Positions 16,350 to 25,309 of a stretch of DNA of 47,397 nucleotides are shown here, piece by piece; position 1 is the stretch's first letter, and every line of letters starts with the position of its first letter. The notes beneath the pieces are model-generated. The model saw only the letters and a program-made list of their open reading frames with translations. It had not been told where the DNA came from and ran no database searches. Both the position numbers and the translations under genes were made by a program. This DNA comes from an uncultured Pirellulaceae bacterium (lineage in GTDB: Bacteria; Planctomycetota; Planctomycetia; Pirellulales; Pirellulaceae): assembly GCA_938010615.1 (NCBI GenBank), contig CALLUY010000216.1, positions 1 through 47,397 on the forward strand, read 5' to 3'.

Positions 16350-16551
16350 CCCAACGCCGTGAAGAGTTTTCAGACCGCAAAAAGCAAGGCCTGCATTTCT
16401 CGCAGTGGCTACCCGAGGCCTTACGGCCAACGGCTCACTTGCTTGCTTCGATTGAAAAGTGAACCGAGACGCGTGAGCGTCCGGGTGTCTTGCCAGAAAA
16501 CGAGGCGTAAGCTGGAATTTCGGCATTCGAAAAACTCTTCACGGCGTTGGG
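16350..16551. repeat. 202-bp element with 21-bp perfect inverted termini
   Basis: Arms CCCAACGCCGTGAAGAGTTTT (16350-16370) and its reverse complement (16531-16551) are perfect. The interior contains further REP-like material such as CGAGACGCGTGAGCG and AGGCGTAAGC segments, of a type known from planctomycete intergenic repeats. There is no coding capacity. It lies between the convergent M20 and PIN-TRAM genes, so it may be a non-autonomous insertion or act as a terminator. Confidence 0.75.
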
Positions 16552-16679
16552 AACGCCCCCCCTCTGGTCTCAGCCTTCCCATAATCGGATGGTAGCCATC
16601 GAGTTTGGATATAGCTTTTGCTCAATCGGCGTGGACACCGTCTGTTGCACCCGCATGACAAGATCGCAAGCCGTACGCC

Positions 16680-17747
16680 CTACGATCGCACGGGCGCTTC
16701 GTGCTTACCGAACACCATTCGTCCGGCACTTGTTTGCAACATGCTGGTCACGGTGATTTCGATCTCCTTGCCGATGTGTGGCCGGCCGTCTTCGATCACG
16801 ATCATGGTACCGTCATCGAGATAGCCAACGCCCTGCCCTGGACCTTCGCCCGCTTTGACGACTTTCAACTTGATCTTTTCGCCTGGCAAGAAGACTGGCT
16901 TTAGAGAGTTCGCGATCTCGTTCAAATTGATCACCGGAACGTTTTGAAGCTTGGCGACCTTGTTCAAATTGAAATCGCCCGTAACGACTTTGCCTTCAAG
17001 ATGACGAGCGAGAATCAGCAGCTTCATATCGACTGGCTGGCCCTGCATCTCAGGAAGCTCACGGTCGTAAACCTTGAAGTCAATCGCAGGGTTGTTCCGC
17101 AATCGATCCAATACGTCGAGTCCACGACGGCCGCGAGAACGACGCATCTTGTCACTGCTGTCGGCGATGCCTTGAAGTTCGGCCAACACGAAACGCGGCA
17201 TGATCAGTTGGTTATCGAGAATACCCGTATCGATGATGTCCGCAATGCGACCGTCGATGACGACACTGGTGTCAAGAATATATGGCTTGAGCCCTTTGAC
17301 ATCTTTACTGAATTCAACGTACGGAATCACGAAGCGGAAATCATCCTTCGTTTGCCAAAGCAGGCTGATACAAGAATAGCAAACCGAAGCACCGATGAAC
17401 GTCACAATCACACTGCGTAAAAATTCGGGACGGATGCCAAGGCTCTGAGCTTCAAGCATTCCAAAGACCGGTAGCAATGCAACGTTGAGTACGTAGGTCA
17501 AAAACAGACCGACCACCAAACCAAAGTAGACACTGGAGATCATGTCGATCCGCTTGTTGGTGATCAGCAAGTCAGCAATGATTGTTCCGACCGATCCGAA
17601 CAGAAAGATTCCAAAGATCACCCAGATCGCGACACGATTGGATTCTGAATCGCCCGTGGTCATTGAGCCATTAATGAGCGAAACCCCCAGACCGACAGCG
17701 ACGATCAGAAAGCAGGTTCTTAGAATCCAAAGGGGCAAATTGTTCAC
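16680..17747 (-). CDS. PIN-TRAM domain membrane protein (YacL-like)
   Basis: Membrane protein of 355 residues. Four hydrophobic segments occupy about residues 5-150. A PIN domain (about 155-275) begins with YILDTSVVIDGRIADI and contains LDVLDRLRNN and VVTGDFNLNKVA, carrying the acidic residues expected for metal-dependent RNA cleavage. A TRAM-like beta domain (about 285-345; EKIKLKVVKAGEGPGQGVGYLDDGTMIVIEDG) follows and suggests RNA binding. This arrangement matches Bacillus YacL and its homologues; the function in vivo is not known. The downstream region is the 202-bp inverted-repeat element. The 245 bases between this gene and the dGTPase gene hold nothing I can support. Confidence 0.88.
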   Translation of the reverse strand: MNNLPLWILRTCFLIVAVGLGVSLINGSMTTGDSESNRVAIWVIFGIFLFGSVGTIIADLLITNKRIDMISSVYFGLVVGLFLTYVLNVALLPVFGMLEAQSLGIRPEFLRSVIVTFIGASVCYSCISLLWQTKDDFRFVIPYVEFSKDVKGLKPYILDTSVVIDGRIADIIDTGILDNQLIMPRFVLAELQGIADSSDKMRRSRGRRGLDVLDRLRNNPAIDFKVYDRELPEMQGQPVDMKLLILARHLEGKVVTGDFNLNKVAKLQNVPVINLNEIANSLKPVFLPGEKIKLKVVKAGEGPGQGVGYLDDGTMIVIEDGRPHIGKEIEITVTSMLQTSAGRMVFGKHEAPVRS

Positions 17748-17992
17748 AGTTACAGATCTCCGACGGTTAACGCCGAGTTAAAAAGATTATCACTATTAGA
17801 TAAACGACATTTCACGACAGAAGTTCGCGGTAAATCCCGTTTTGTTGTCACAAATCCAGCCAAATTTGCCGTTTATTCACCTTGGCGAGCGGCACATTGT
17901 CGAATCGTGGTCAGAAGAGCATCCCATCTATCCTTCAGCCATCGATCGGTATTCTAACTCCCGACGCCAGCAGAATGTTAGCGAAGAACGGA

Positions 17993-19147
17993 TCATTGGC
18001 AAATTCTCTTATAAGTTTGCTCGCAAAAGTGGTCCGTCATGCCAGCGATATACTCGACAGCCATTCGACGTACGCCGACCTTCTCGCTGCGAGCCTGATA
18101 CTTTTCAGGGAAAAGCTCCGGTCGTTGACAATACGTTGCAAACATTTCCTTGAGCCGCATTTGAGCACTCTGTCGCACTTCGATCAAATCTGGATGACGG
18201 TAGACGTTGCGATACAGGAACGCTTCCAACTCCCGCTTCTGACCCGCCAATTCGTCCGTATGATCAATCAGAAAGTCCGACGACATCGCTTCGGCAGCAG
18301 AGCCAAAATTACGATCCTGAAGTTCGCCAGCACAATGCGAAATCAGACTCGTCACCTGCCGTTCAACAAGCTGATGCACCACAGACTTTCGAGTCAAATC
18401 GTCATTCAGGTTCGAGTACTTTTCGCGTGTTCGTTTCAGTGCATCGCGAATTAGCTGAACGGAAGACATTTCCTCCAGTGTCACCAACTTCAGTTTGACC
18501 GCATCGTCCGTGTCGTGCGCGTCATAAGTCGTGCTGTCTGCCGCATCGACAAGCTGTACTTCCAGCAGCGGCTTGGGGCCAACGGTGTTCGTTTTATCAA
18601 TTCGTTTCGTCTGCCCAGCCAACACTTCGTAAGTCAAATTCAATCCAGGAAACTCTTGGTACCGAATCTCAATCTCTTCCGCGATGGTCAGCGCGAACTG
18701 GTTGTGTGAAAATCCACCTTCGTCTGCGATGCATTCATTGAGTGCATCTTCGCCGGCATGGCCGTAAGGCGGATGGCCGATGTCGTGCATTAAAGCAAGT
18801 GCTTCGATCAGATCTTCATTCAGCCCTAACACGCGTCCGATCGTCCGCGCGATCGTGGCCACTTCCTGCGTATGCGTCAGCCGCGTTCGATGATAGTCGC
18901 CCATCTCTCCGGTGAAGACTTGCATCTTCCCCGAAAGCCGGCGATAGGCTGAGCTATGCAGAATTCGATCACGGTCACGTTGATACGGACCGCGATAGGA
19001 GTGCTCAAGACTGGGATGCTTACGACCTTGAGAATCGCAACTGTGCATCGCGTACGGCGCAAGTAACGTGGCTTCGCGCTTTTCCACCCAAGACAGCGAT
19101 TCGTTGTCGTGGCCTTGAGGCAGATTGGCGTTTTGGTGGTTGGTCAT
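17993..19147 (-). CDS. dgt: Deoxyguanosinetriphosphate triphosphohydrolase (dGTPase-like)
   Basis: Predicted HD-domain dNTPase, which hydrolyses dGTP or other dNTPs to the nucleoside and triphosphate. Residues: SAYRRLSGKMQVF (about 66-78), His92 in THTQEV, HD at 121-122 in ALMHDIGHPPYGHAGEDAL and the later Asp in VDAADSTTYDAHD. The 384-residue length fits the bacterial dGTPase-like type 2 group. Whether it prefers dGTP is not visible from the sequence. The gene lies 60 bases downstream of the aldolase gene on the same strand and may share its transcript. Confidence 0.92.
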   Translation of the reverse strand: MTNHQNANLPQGHDNESLSWVEKREATLLAPYAMHSCDSQGRKHPSLEHSYRGPYQRDRDRILHSSAYRRLSGKMQVFTGEMGDYHRTRLTHTQEVATIARTIGRVLGLNEDLIEALALMHDIGHPPYGHAGEDALNECIADEGGFSHNQFALTIAEEIEIRYQEFPGLNLTYEVLAGQTKRIDKTNTVGPKPLLEVQLVDAADSTTYDAHDTDDAVKLKLVTLEEMSSVQLIRDALKRTREKYSNLNDDLTRKSVVHQLVERQVTSLISHCAGELQDRNFGSAAEAMSSDFLIDHTDELAGQKRELEAFLYRNVYRHPDLIEVRQSAQMRLKEMFATYCQRPELFPEKYQARSEKVGVRRMAVEYIAGMTDHFCEQTYKRICQ

Positions 19148-19207
19148 AATGGGTCTCAGTGGGGCGGGCGAGTTACTAACCTGCCCACCCGACTTAGAGA
19201 CAGCGCC

Positions 19208-20290
19208 TTAGCTCAAACCTTCGCAGCGATTGATGCAATTCAAGTCTTCGAAAGCGACCTTCAAACGCTCAACGAAAGACAATTCGCCCTCACGCAACCA
19301 CTTACGAGGATCGTAGTACTTTTTGTTCGGCACGTCATCGCCGTCCGGATTCCCAAGCTGCGTCTGCAAGTAGCCTTCGTTGGCGTTGTAGTATTCGTGA
19401 ACACCTTTCCAAGTCGCCCACTGCATGTCGGTATCAAGGTTCATCTTGATCGCACCGTAGTCGATGGCTTCACGAATCTCTTCGCGAGTCGATCCAGATC
19501 CGCCGTGGAAGACGAAGTTCACTGGCAAGTCGCCAGTGCCAAACTTTTCCTTGATATAGTCCTGAGAGTTCTTCAGGATGATCGGCTGAAGTGAAACGTT
19601 GCCCGGCTTGTAGACGCCGTGAACGTTTCCGAATGCTGCCGCGATCGTGAAACGTGGAGAGATCTTATTGAGTGCTTCGTAGAAGTCAGAAACTTCCGAA
19701 GGCTGAGTGTAAAGCTTGCTGCTATCGACGTCAGTGTTGTCCACGCCGTCCTCTTCACCGCCGGTAATACCGAGCTCGATTTCGATCAGCATGTCGATCT
19801 TGTTCATTCGCTCGAAGTACTTGCAGCAGATCTCGATGTTCTCTTCAAGTGACTCTTCCGAAAGGTCAAGCATGTGAGAGCTATAGAGTGGCTTGCCTGT
19901 TGCCTCAAAGTGCTTTTCACCCGCGTCCAACAATCCATCAATCCACGGAAGCAGCTTCTTCGCACAGTGGTCTGTGTGAAGCACAACCGGAACTCCGTAG
20001 TGCTCTGCCATCGCGTGAACGTGCTGAGCACCCGAAACACAGCCGGCGATCGCGGCGGCTTGGCCATCGTTGGAAAGGCTCTTTCCGGCAACGAAAGATC
20101 CACCGCCGTTGGAGAACTGAATCATGACGGGCGAGTTAACAGCAGCTGCGGCTTCAAGGACGGCGTTGACCGAATTGGTGCCAACAACATTGACGGCTGG
20201 CATCGCGTAGTTGTTTTCGTTGGCGTTACGCAGCAAACGATCGAGTGCTTCGCCAGATACTACGCCCGGCTTGATTTGTGAGTCGCTCAT
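19208..20290 (-). CDS. fba: Class II fructose-bisphosphate aldolase
   Basis: Zinc-dependent aldolase that cleaves fructose-1,6-bisphosphate to DHAP and glyceraldehyde-3-phosphate in glycolysis (and the reverse in gluconeogenesis). The metal and phosphate sites are visible: VVLHTDHCAKK (zinc His and catalytic Asp), EIELGITGGEEDG, AAAFGNVHGVYKPGNV (zinc His), VFHGGSGST (zinc His) and NLDTDMQWA (phosphate binding). It is of the type A (FbaA) size, 360 residues from ATG 20290 (MSDSQIKPG). The frame stays open for 26 residues upstream to 20368, but that segment has no similarity and the start at 20290 is preferred. Followed by the dGTPase gene. Confidence 0.96.
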   Translation of the reverse strand: MSDSQIKPGVVSGEALDRLLRNANENNYAMPAVNVVGTNSVNAVLEAAAAVNSPVMIQFSNGGGSFVAGKSLSNDGQAAAIAGCVSGAQHVHAMAEHYGVPVVLHTDHCAKKLLPWIDGLLDAGEKHFEATGKPLYSSHMLDLSEESLEENIEICCKYFERMNKIDMLIEIELGITGGEEDGVDNTDVDSSKLYTQPSEVSDFYEALNKISPRFTIAAAFGNVHGVYKPGNVSLQPIILKNSQDYIKEKFGTGDLPVNFVFHGGSGSTREEIREAIDYGAIKMNLDTDMQWATWKGVHEYYNANEGYLQTQLGNPDGDDVPNKKYYDPRKWLREGELSFVERLKVAFEDLNCINRCEGLS

Positions 20291-20579
20291 GAATTGAAAT
20301 CTGTGGTTAGGTGGTGAGTTCTGACATTCGAATTCCGGAGGACAACACTGCCCGAACCGAGCGGACATTATCTGTTACCCAGCGGCAAAAAAACAATGGC
20401 AACGACGATTTACAGGGCAACTTTTGTTTTCAGATCGACCGGCAATCCTAACGTCTGCAGAATCTGCAAGGAATGATTTGCGGACTCGACAGATCGTACT
20501 GGGCGATTTCCCACCTCCCGACAAGCTAACGGCAACGAGCCTTTCTTAAGCGTTCGGGGCGTTCGAAAGAGCCACTTTT

Positions 20580-21623
20580 TCATGGAGTCGTTGGCGTCGT
20601 CACCTCGACGACACGAACCAACAGAAAACGTTGCCACGGCTTGGGACGTTCATTCTTTGTCGAAAGCTCAATGTCTTCCAGCCCGTCATCCTGAACCAAA
20701 ACGGCAGGATCGGAAGCAACTCGATCCTCGCTGAGCATTGGAAAGAATTCCTCAACAAAAGGATCTTCTTCCGGCAAACTAGCAGTCAGCTGAGATGGCT
20801 CGTCTGCATCAACATCAATACTAGGATCGGCCCCGAAGAAAAGTTTCCCAAGCCGCTCGAGCTTGCCAGTCGGAGCGACGATAACGGTTTCACCTGGTTG
20901 AATCGAAACATTGAAAGCGAGTGAACGAAACTCTTTGATGTCGCGACGTTCCTCAACTGCCAAATTTTGATCGTTGACACCGATTCGCGATAACTTTCGT
21001 CCGTGATGAATCTCAGGCATAAACTCCAAGTTGACGGATCCGTCAGGCTTGGGCCACGACGTGACTCTTATTTGGCACTGCGCGAGCGTTGCGCGATCCC
21101 CAAACGTTCGCTCGCCAACGTGAACCTGCCACGTTGCCGACGGCTGCACAGGTGAGACCTCAACGCAGAAACTCTCTCCGCGTTTTTTCTCAACGTGCCG
21201 CAGTCCTGTGAGCCGATGGACTGGCTCCAACTTTCCAGCTTCAGACAATTCGATTTCCTGTTCGCTTAGCCACTCATGTTTTAGCTCCATCGGTGCCAAC
21301 AGCCTTTGAAGTTGCGCGGAGTTAATACTTGAAACAACGGAGACTCGAATTCCGTTTTCGTCGAGTCTTTGACGCATCGGCAAAGATATCTTTTGCGAGT
21401 CCGTTTTTTCGATGAAAGATCGGAACGAAGATTCCTGAAGCTCATCCAGTTCCGCGATCGCGACCCGAACGGCAACCGAATCGGACTCCATCTGCGACTT
21501 CGGCAACGCGATTCCGACCGTAGGTTTTTCGTTGACTTTTAGATTTCGACAACCAACCGCAATCAGCGCAGCGGTGAGCACCAAGCAAAGCGTCGTGATT
21601 CGTTTGAGTTCCCGCAAGTTCAT
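20580..21623 (-). CDS. Hypothetical lipoprotein
   Basis: A 347-residue protein with a lipoprotein signal: MNLRELKRIT, a hydrophobic stretch and the lipobox AVGC with Cys at about residue 25. The mature protein is predicted to be mostly beta strand; segments such as SVAVRVAIAELDELQ and GETVIVAPTGKLERLG give no recognisable family. The C-terminus ends in KPWQRFLLVRVVEVTTPTTP. It may be an envelope component, anchored to the outer or inner membrane by lipid. It is on the same strand as the aldolase gene but 289 bases upstream of it; that intergenic stretch shows nothing I can support. Confidence 0.65.
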   Translation of the reverse strand: MNLRELKRITTLCLVLTAALIAVGCRNLKVNEKPTVGIALPKSQMESDSVAVRVAIAELDELQESSFRSFIEKTDSQKISLPMRQRLDENGIRVSVVSSINSAQLQRLLAPMELKHEWLSEQEIELSEAGKLEPVHRLTGLRHVEKKRGESFCVEVSPVQPSATWQVHVGERTFGDRATLAQCQIRVTSWPKPDGSVNLEFMPEIHHGRKLSRIGVNDQNLAVEERRDIKEFRSLAFNVSIQPGETVIVAPTGKLERLGKLFFGADPSIDVDADEPSQLTASLPEEDPFVEEFFPMLSEDRVASDPAVLVQDDGLEDIELSTKNERPKPWQRFLLVRVVEVTTPTTP

Positions 21624-21785
21624 AGCAGGGCATCGTGTCAGGCTGGGGCTTTTGTTTCAATGCGAATACCGGCCGCAGCGTGTTAATTTGAATACGACCA
21701 GACAATTTGGAACGGGATGCACCCAGCTCGTGTGCATGGATGAGCCCCCTTCGGGCCGCTGGGAGGTTGGTGTCAAATTGAACAA

Positions 21786-22208
21786 ATGGAACGCTCTGCC
21801 CAGAAAAATGGACTAACGAAATTCAGCGGACGCATTCGCATCGCTATCGCGTGTCTGATTTCCGTGGCACTCTGTTTCGTCTACGCCGCAACGCGTTCGT
21901 CTTGGGGCAATAGCTGGTATCAGGCCAACGGCGGTGGCGTGCCGTACACCGTGTTTTGGATTTTGCTGATCGGAGTCTTCTTTCCTGATCGAAAGAGCTG
22001 CGTGAGAGTCTGCATCATAACGGTGATCGCTATTTGCGGATTGGAGTTTCTTCAAATGTGGAATCCAGAACCGCTTGCCGACTTTCGCAGAACGAAGTTT
22101 GGAGCCGCGTTGCTGGGGACAACTTTTGTCTGGCACGACATTCCACCGTACTTCATTGGCGGAGTTGTGGGTGGATTCGTTTTGTGGATTTTGGGAAACC
22201 GATCCTAG
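21786..22208 (+). CDS. DUF2809 family membrane protein
   Basis: A 140-residue integral membrane protein with three or four hydrophobic segments. The pattern VPYTVFWILLIGVFFP, LEFLQMWNPEPLADFRRTKFGAALLGTTFVWHDIPPYFIGGVVGG is typical of the DUF2809 (VanZ-like) family, including the L-G-x-x-F-x-W-x-D motif. No biochemical role is known for the family. Start ATG 21786 is accepted; it is divergent from the lipoprotein gene. Confidence 0.75.
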   Translation: MERSAQKNGLTKFSGRIRIAIACLISVALCFVYAATRSSWGNSWYQANGGGVPYTVFWILLIGVFFPDRKSCVRVCIITVIAICGLEFLQMWNPEPLADFRRTKFGAALLGTTFVWHDIPPYFIGGVVGGFVLWILGNRS

Positions 22209-22374
22209 AGCCTTAGAGCCGTTTCGGATTCACAGGTGATGGACCTTGGATGAACGGAAGTCCCCATGATAGATGTCCATCTGCACGAAGTCACGCGACC
22301 TAGCCTATGCTCACAGTCCGAAAGGATTGACGACGACATGCAAATGACTGCGGCTGGAAGCCACAAGCACGTGC

Positions 22375-22977
22375 TCACGCAACCTTGCGCTGCGGTTGCT
22401 CAGCATAGAGATTCTCAAGCTTGTCGTGCAACATTTCCCAGCGTTTGCTGATGTAGTCGAATCGTTCCAGCACTTCGAACCGCAGCATCTCTAATGCGAG
22501 CTTCATGTACTCGTCAGAGTCCGTGTTCTCGAAATGTTCGATGACGCCTTCCATCGAAAGCTGGCTGTCGACGATATCGTTCTGCATCTGAAGAAGATGA
22601 AACTGCAGACTACGCAAATGCTGCTCACGATTTTTCAACTGTCGCTCACGGTCCGACGAGGCAGCACTGCGCTGATCGATACTCTGTTGCCACGAAGCAA
22701 TTTTCTCATTGAGCTTCGCCTCTTTCTCCTGCAACTGATCGCGGCGGCGCTTCAGATGCCCTGTCAGTTCAGCAATCTGAGGAGGCACTTCGAGCGGCTG
22801 GTCGAGATGATCATCGAATACCTCTCCGTCAGCATGCACGACCCGCAAACGAGGGGGGCCTGATTCTGGCTGCGGCTCACTGGTCGCAACGACGGGACCA
22901 TGACTGTTCTCGATCTGACCGAGGACGATTGCGGGATCGGTGACTTTTCTGACTTTTTCTGGTGCAGGCGTTGTCAT
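22375..22977 (-). CDS. Hypothetical coiled-coil protein
   Basis: A 200-residue soluble protein. About residues 65-150 are a long charged coiled coil (HLKRRRDQLQEKEAKLNEKIASW ... DRERQLKNREQHLRSLQFHLLQMQ). Residues 1-60 are Pro/Glu-rich and probably disordered. The C-terminus (EMLRFEVLERFDYISKRWEMLHDKLENLYA) is helical. No family is recognised; a scaffold or adaptor role is possible but is only inference. It is divergent from groES, 271 bases away. Confidence 0.55.
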   Translation of the reverse strand: MTTPAPEKVRKVTDPAIVLGQIENSHGPVVATSEPQPESGPPRLRVVHADGEVFDDHLDQPLEVPPQIAELTGHLKRRRDQLQEKEAKLNEKIASWQQSIDQRSAASSDRERQLKNREQHLRSLQFHLLQMQNDIVDSQLSMEGVIEHFENTDSDEYMKLALEMLRFEVLERFDYISKRWEMLHDKLENLYAEQPQRKVA

Positions 22978-23108
22978 GTTTCAATCCTTTTTGCATGAAC
23001 TTGTTCAACAGAGATGGCTTCACTTCCGCAACCTTATAAAAATCGACAAATTTTGAACTGGAATCTCGACCAGAATCTCGAACCAACGGTTCTAGGCAAA
23101 AATGCGAA

Positions 23109-23141
23109 GGGCTGTAGCGGTTGTGAGGGCAAATACAGCCC
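23109..23141. promoter_or_regulatory. 8-bp dyad upstream of groES
   Basis: GGGCTGTA and TACAGCCC are perfect inverted arms with a 17-base spacer, 108 bases before the GroES start codon and in the same intergenic region as the coiled-coil gene start. It is not a CIRCE element (that would be TTAGCACTC/GAGTGCTAA). It could be a binding site for a different heat-shock regulator; this is a weak inference. Confidence 0.3.
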
Positions 23142-23248
23142 GTTGAGTCGGACACATCAGAGATATTCACGGTTGAATGACTGTCTACCGCATGAAACAA
23201 TGGCGACCGGCCAATTGGCCAATCAATAAGTGTTACGACAGGAAGCTG

Positions 23249-23536
23249 ATGAGAATCGAACCGCTCGGAGACAAAATCGTAGTCAAGCGAATGGACGCCG
23301 AAGAAACGACTGCTGGTGGAATCCTGCTTCCCGATAGTGCGCAAGAGAAACCGGCGCAGGGCAAAGTCCTCTCTGTCGGAAACGGCCGGATGCTTCCAGA
23401 CGGCTCACGGGCCAAGTTCCAGGTGAGCGAGGGCGATCGTGTCCTGTTCTCCAGCTATGCCGGAAGCGAGATCGAAATTGATGGCAACGAATTGCTGATC
23501 ATGTCGGAATCCGAAATACTGGCCGTGATGGAATAG
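23249..23536 (+). CDS. groES: Co-chaperonin GroES
   Basis: GroES caps the GroEL folding chamber. Residues are typical: RIEPLGDKIVVKRMDAEETTAGGILLPDSAQEKPAQGKVLSVGNG, with the mobile loop and IVLP-like ILLPDS contact, then VLFSSYAGSEIEIDG and ELLIMSESEILAV. Length 95 residues. Start at ATG 23249; the open frame extends 24 residues upstream, but that has no GroES similarity. The usual groEL partner does not follow; the next gene is the secreted prenyltransferase-repeat protein. Confidence 0.97.
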   Translation: MRIEPLGDKIVVKRMDAEETTAGGILLPDSAQEKPAQGKVLSVGNGRMLPDGSRAKFQVSEGDRVLFSSYAGSEIEIDGNELLIMSESEILAVME

Positions 23537-23597
23537 TCGCGTACAATTTCCCTCGCCTGGTTCCACTTCCTGTATCGGTCGCCAAGAGGAGAGTTTC

Positions 23598-24752
23598 GTG
23601 AAAAACACAATAACATTTTTTCTATTGCTCGCGTTCGCGCTGTCGCCTTCACTCACGTGGGCTCAAGTCGACGGCGTGCAGCTTCAGGAAAAGCTGAATC
23701 AAACCGCCAGCAAAGGCGTCTCTTTCCTGATGGAGAAGGGCCGCAACGCAACCGATGGCTCTTTTAGCAAAGAGCTCAGCCCAGCCGTGACCGCGCTTTG
23801 CGTTTCGGCTTTGGTTCGCAATGGCATTCCTGTCGGCAATGCAAAGGTCCAGCAATCGCTTAGCTTTCTGGAATCTTTAGTTCGCGAGGACGGAGGCATC
23901 TACGCGAACAAAAGCAACCTTCGCAACTACGAAACCAGCGTCAGCTTGATCGCGTTTCACCAATGTAATGTCGACGGAAAGTACGACACGATTCTTGACC
24001 GTGGTTCCAAATTCCTCAAAGGGATTCAATGGGACGAAGGTGAAGGCCACGGTATCGAATCAAATCATCACGGCGGCCAAGGCTACGGCAGTCACCAACG
24101 CCCGGACCTTTCGAACACTTCGTTCTTTATCGATCAACTGAAGGAACTGGAAGACGAAGACATGCAGAACAGCGACGCCGTTCGCAAAGCTGTCGTTTTC
24201 ACTTCTCGCTGTCAAAATATGGCTTCGCCGTTCAACGCGGCTGAGTTCACCGAACACATTCCCGAAGGTGACATCGGCTCCATGATCTACTCGGCTGTTG
24301 GCAAAGGCGAAACGAAAGCAGCGGCCCTGCCGAACACGCCTGCTGGCGGGCTACGCGGATACGCTTCGATGACTTACGCCGGACTGAAGACATTCCTTTA
24401 TGCCGGCATGGATAGAGATGACATCCGCGTGAGGGCCGCAATGGACTGGATCAGCCGTCACTACGATCTCGATTCCAATCCAGGAATGGGCCAGCAGGGC
24501 CTGTACTACTACTACCACGTATTCGGCAAAACGATGCTTGCCGTCGGCGAGCCAACCTTGACCGATCATGAAGGCGTGGAGCACAATTGGCGGTACGATT
24601 TGGTGACGAAACTGGCCTCGCTGCAAAAAGAGGATGGCTCGTGGACCAACGAGCAGGACCGATGGTACGAAGGCGATCCGAACTTGGTGACGGCCTACAG
24701 TCTGCTGGCGATCAGCTATTGTCGCGATTTGCCGGCCAAGGCGCAAGATTAA
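23598..24752 (+). CDS. Secreted prenyltransferase/squalene oxidase repeat protein
   Basis: A 384-residue protein with a signal peptide (NTITFFLLLAFALSPSLTWAQ). The mature protein has repeated helix pairs of the terpene cyclase/alpha-alpha toroid type: ATDGSFSKELSPAVTALCVSALVRNG, SLSFLESLVREDGGIYANKSNLRNYETSVSLIAF, GYASMTYAGLKTFLYAGM and LASLQKEDGSWTNEQDRWYEGDPNLVTAYSLLAI. Such proteins in planctomycetes are usually annotated as prenyltransferase and squalene oxidase repeat proteins; no catalytic acid motif (DxDD) of a real cyclase is seen, so the activity is unknown. GTG 23598 with a GAGGAG-like upstream sequence is the start. Confidence 0.8.
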   Translation: MKNTITFFLLLAFALSPSLTWAQVDGVQLQEKLNQTASKGVSFLMEKGRNATDGSFSKELSPAVTALCVSALVRNGIPVGNAKVQQSLSFLESLVREDGGIYANKSNLRNYETSVSLIAFHQCNVDGKYDTILDRGSKFLKGIQWDEGEGHGIESNHHGGQGYGSHQRPDLSNTSFFIDQLKELEDEDMQNSDAVRKAVVFTSRCQNMASPFNAAEFTEHIPEGDIGSMIYSAVGKGETKAAALPNTPAGGLRGYASMTYAGLKTFLYAGMDRDDIRVRAAMDWISRHYDLDSNPGMGQQGLYYYYHVFGKTMLAVGEPTLTDHEGVEHNWRYDLVTKLASLQKEDGSWTNEQDRWYEGDPNLVTAYSLLAISYCRDLPAKAQD

Positions 24753-24914
24753 GATCTCGAATCGACAAAAGCCGGTCAAGATTCCGTTCCAAAACTCCGA
24801 AAGCTCAGTAATCGCAGCTTTGTATCGCTTCCCAGCCTGGCCGCCCGTTTTTCCCATTGACGAGCGCCGGCCGATCGACGATCATTTGCGACTCGAAAAA
24901 AGCGGAGAAAATAG

Positions 24915-25247
24915 ATGAAAATCAAGAAAAACGACACAGTACAAGTTCTCAACGGCAAAGACAAAGGCGTCACTGGAAAAGTGATTTCTGTTGACCATGC
25001 CAAGCATCAAGTCACCGTCGAAGGCGTCAACGTCGTCTTCCGACACGTGAAGCCAAGCCAAAAGAATCCTCAGGGCGGTCGCCTCGAAGTTTCGATGCCG
25101 GTTCCAGTTTCAAAGGTCGCGGCACTGTGCCCGAAGACCAACAAGCCAACTCGCGTCGGTTACCGCACGCTCGATGATGGCTCGAAGGAGCGTTTCGCGA
25201 AAAAGAGCGGTGCTTCCATGGGCGTCGTTTGGGCTGCCCGCAGCTAA
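24915..25247 (+). CDS. rplX: 50S ribosomal protein L24
   Basis: Assembly-initiator protein of the large ribosomal subunit. Residues 1-35 carry the KOW motif: KNDTVQVLNGKDKGVTGKVISVD, followed by VEGVNVVFRHVKPSQKNPQGG. 110 residues, close to the family length. Normally rplX lies between rplN and rplE in the spc operon; here it stands alone between a secreted protein gene and an MFS gene. ATG 24915 is preceded by GGAGAA. Confidence 0.96.
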   Translation: MKIKKNDTVQVLNGKDKGVTGKVISVDHAKHQVTVEGVNVVFRHVKPSQKNPQGGRLEVSMPVPVSKVAALCPKTNKPTRVGYRTLDDGSKERFAKKSGASMGVVWAARS

Positions 25248-25268
25248 CACTGCCCGCAACACAATTCG

Positions 25269-25300
25269 AAAAAGGCCGCTGATTCCTCAGCGGCCTTTTT
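25269..25300. terminator. Bidirectional terminator between rplX and the MFS transporter
   Basis: A 14-base perfect stem (AAAAAGGCCGCTGA / TCAGCGGCCTTTTT) with a 4-base loop and T-tracts on both strands, placed between the convergent ends of rplX and the transporter gene. Confidence 0.9.
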
Positions 25301-25309
25301 TCGTAGCGA

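Noticed and set aside
20410..20637. 75-residue minus-strand frame between the lipoprotein and fba
   Set aside because: Overlaps the end of the lipoprotein gene and shows no ribosome-binding site or similarity.
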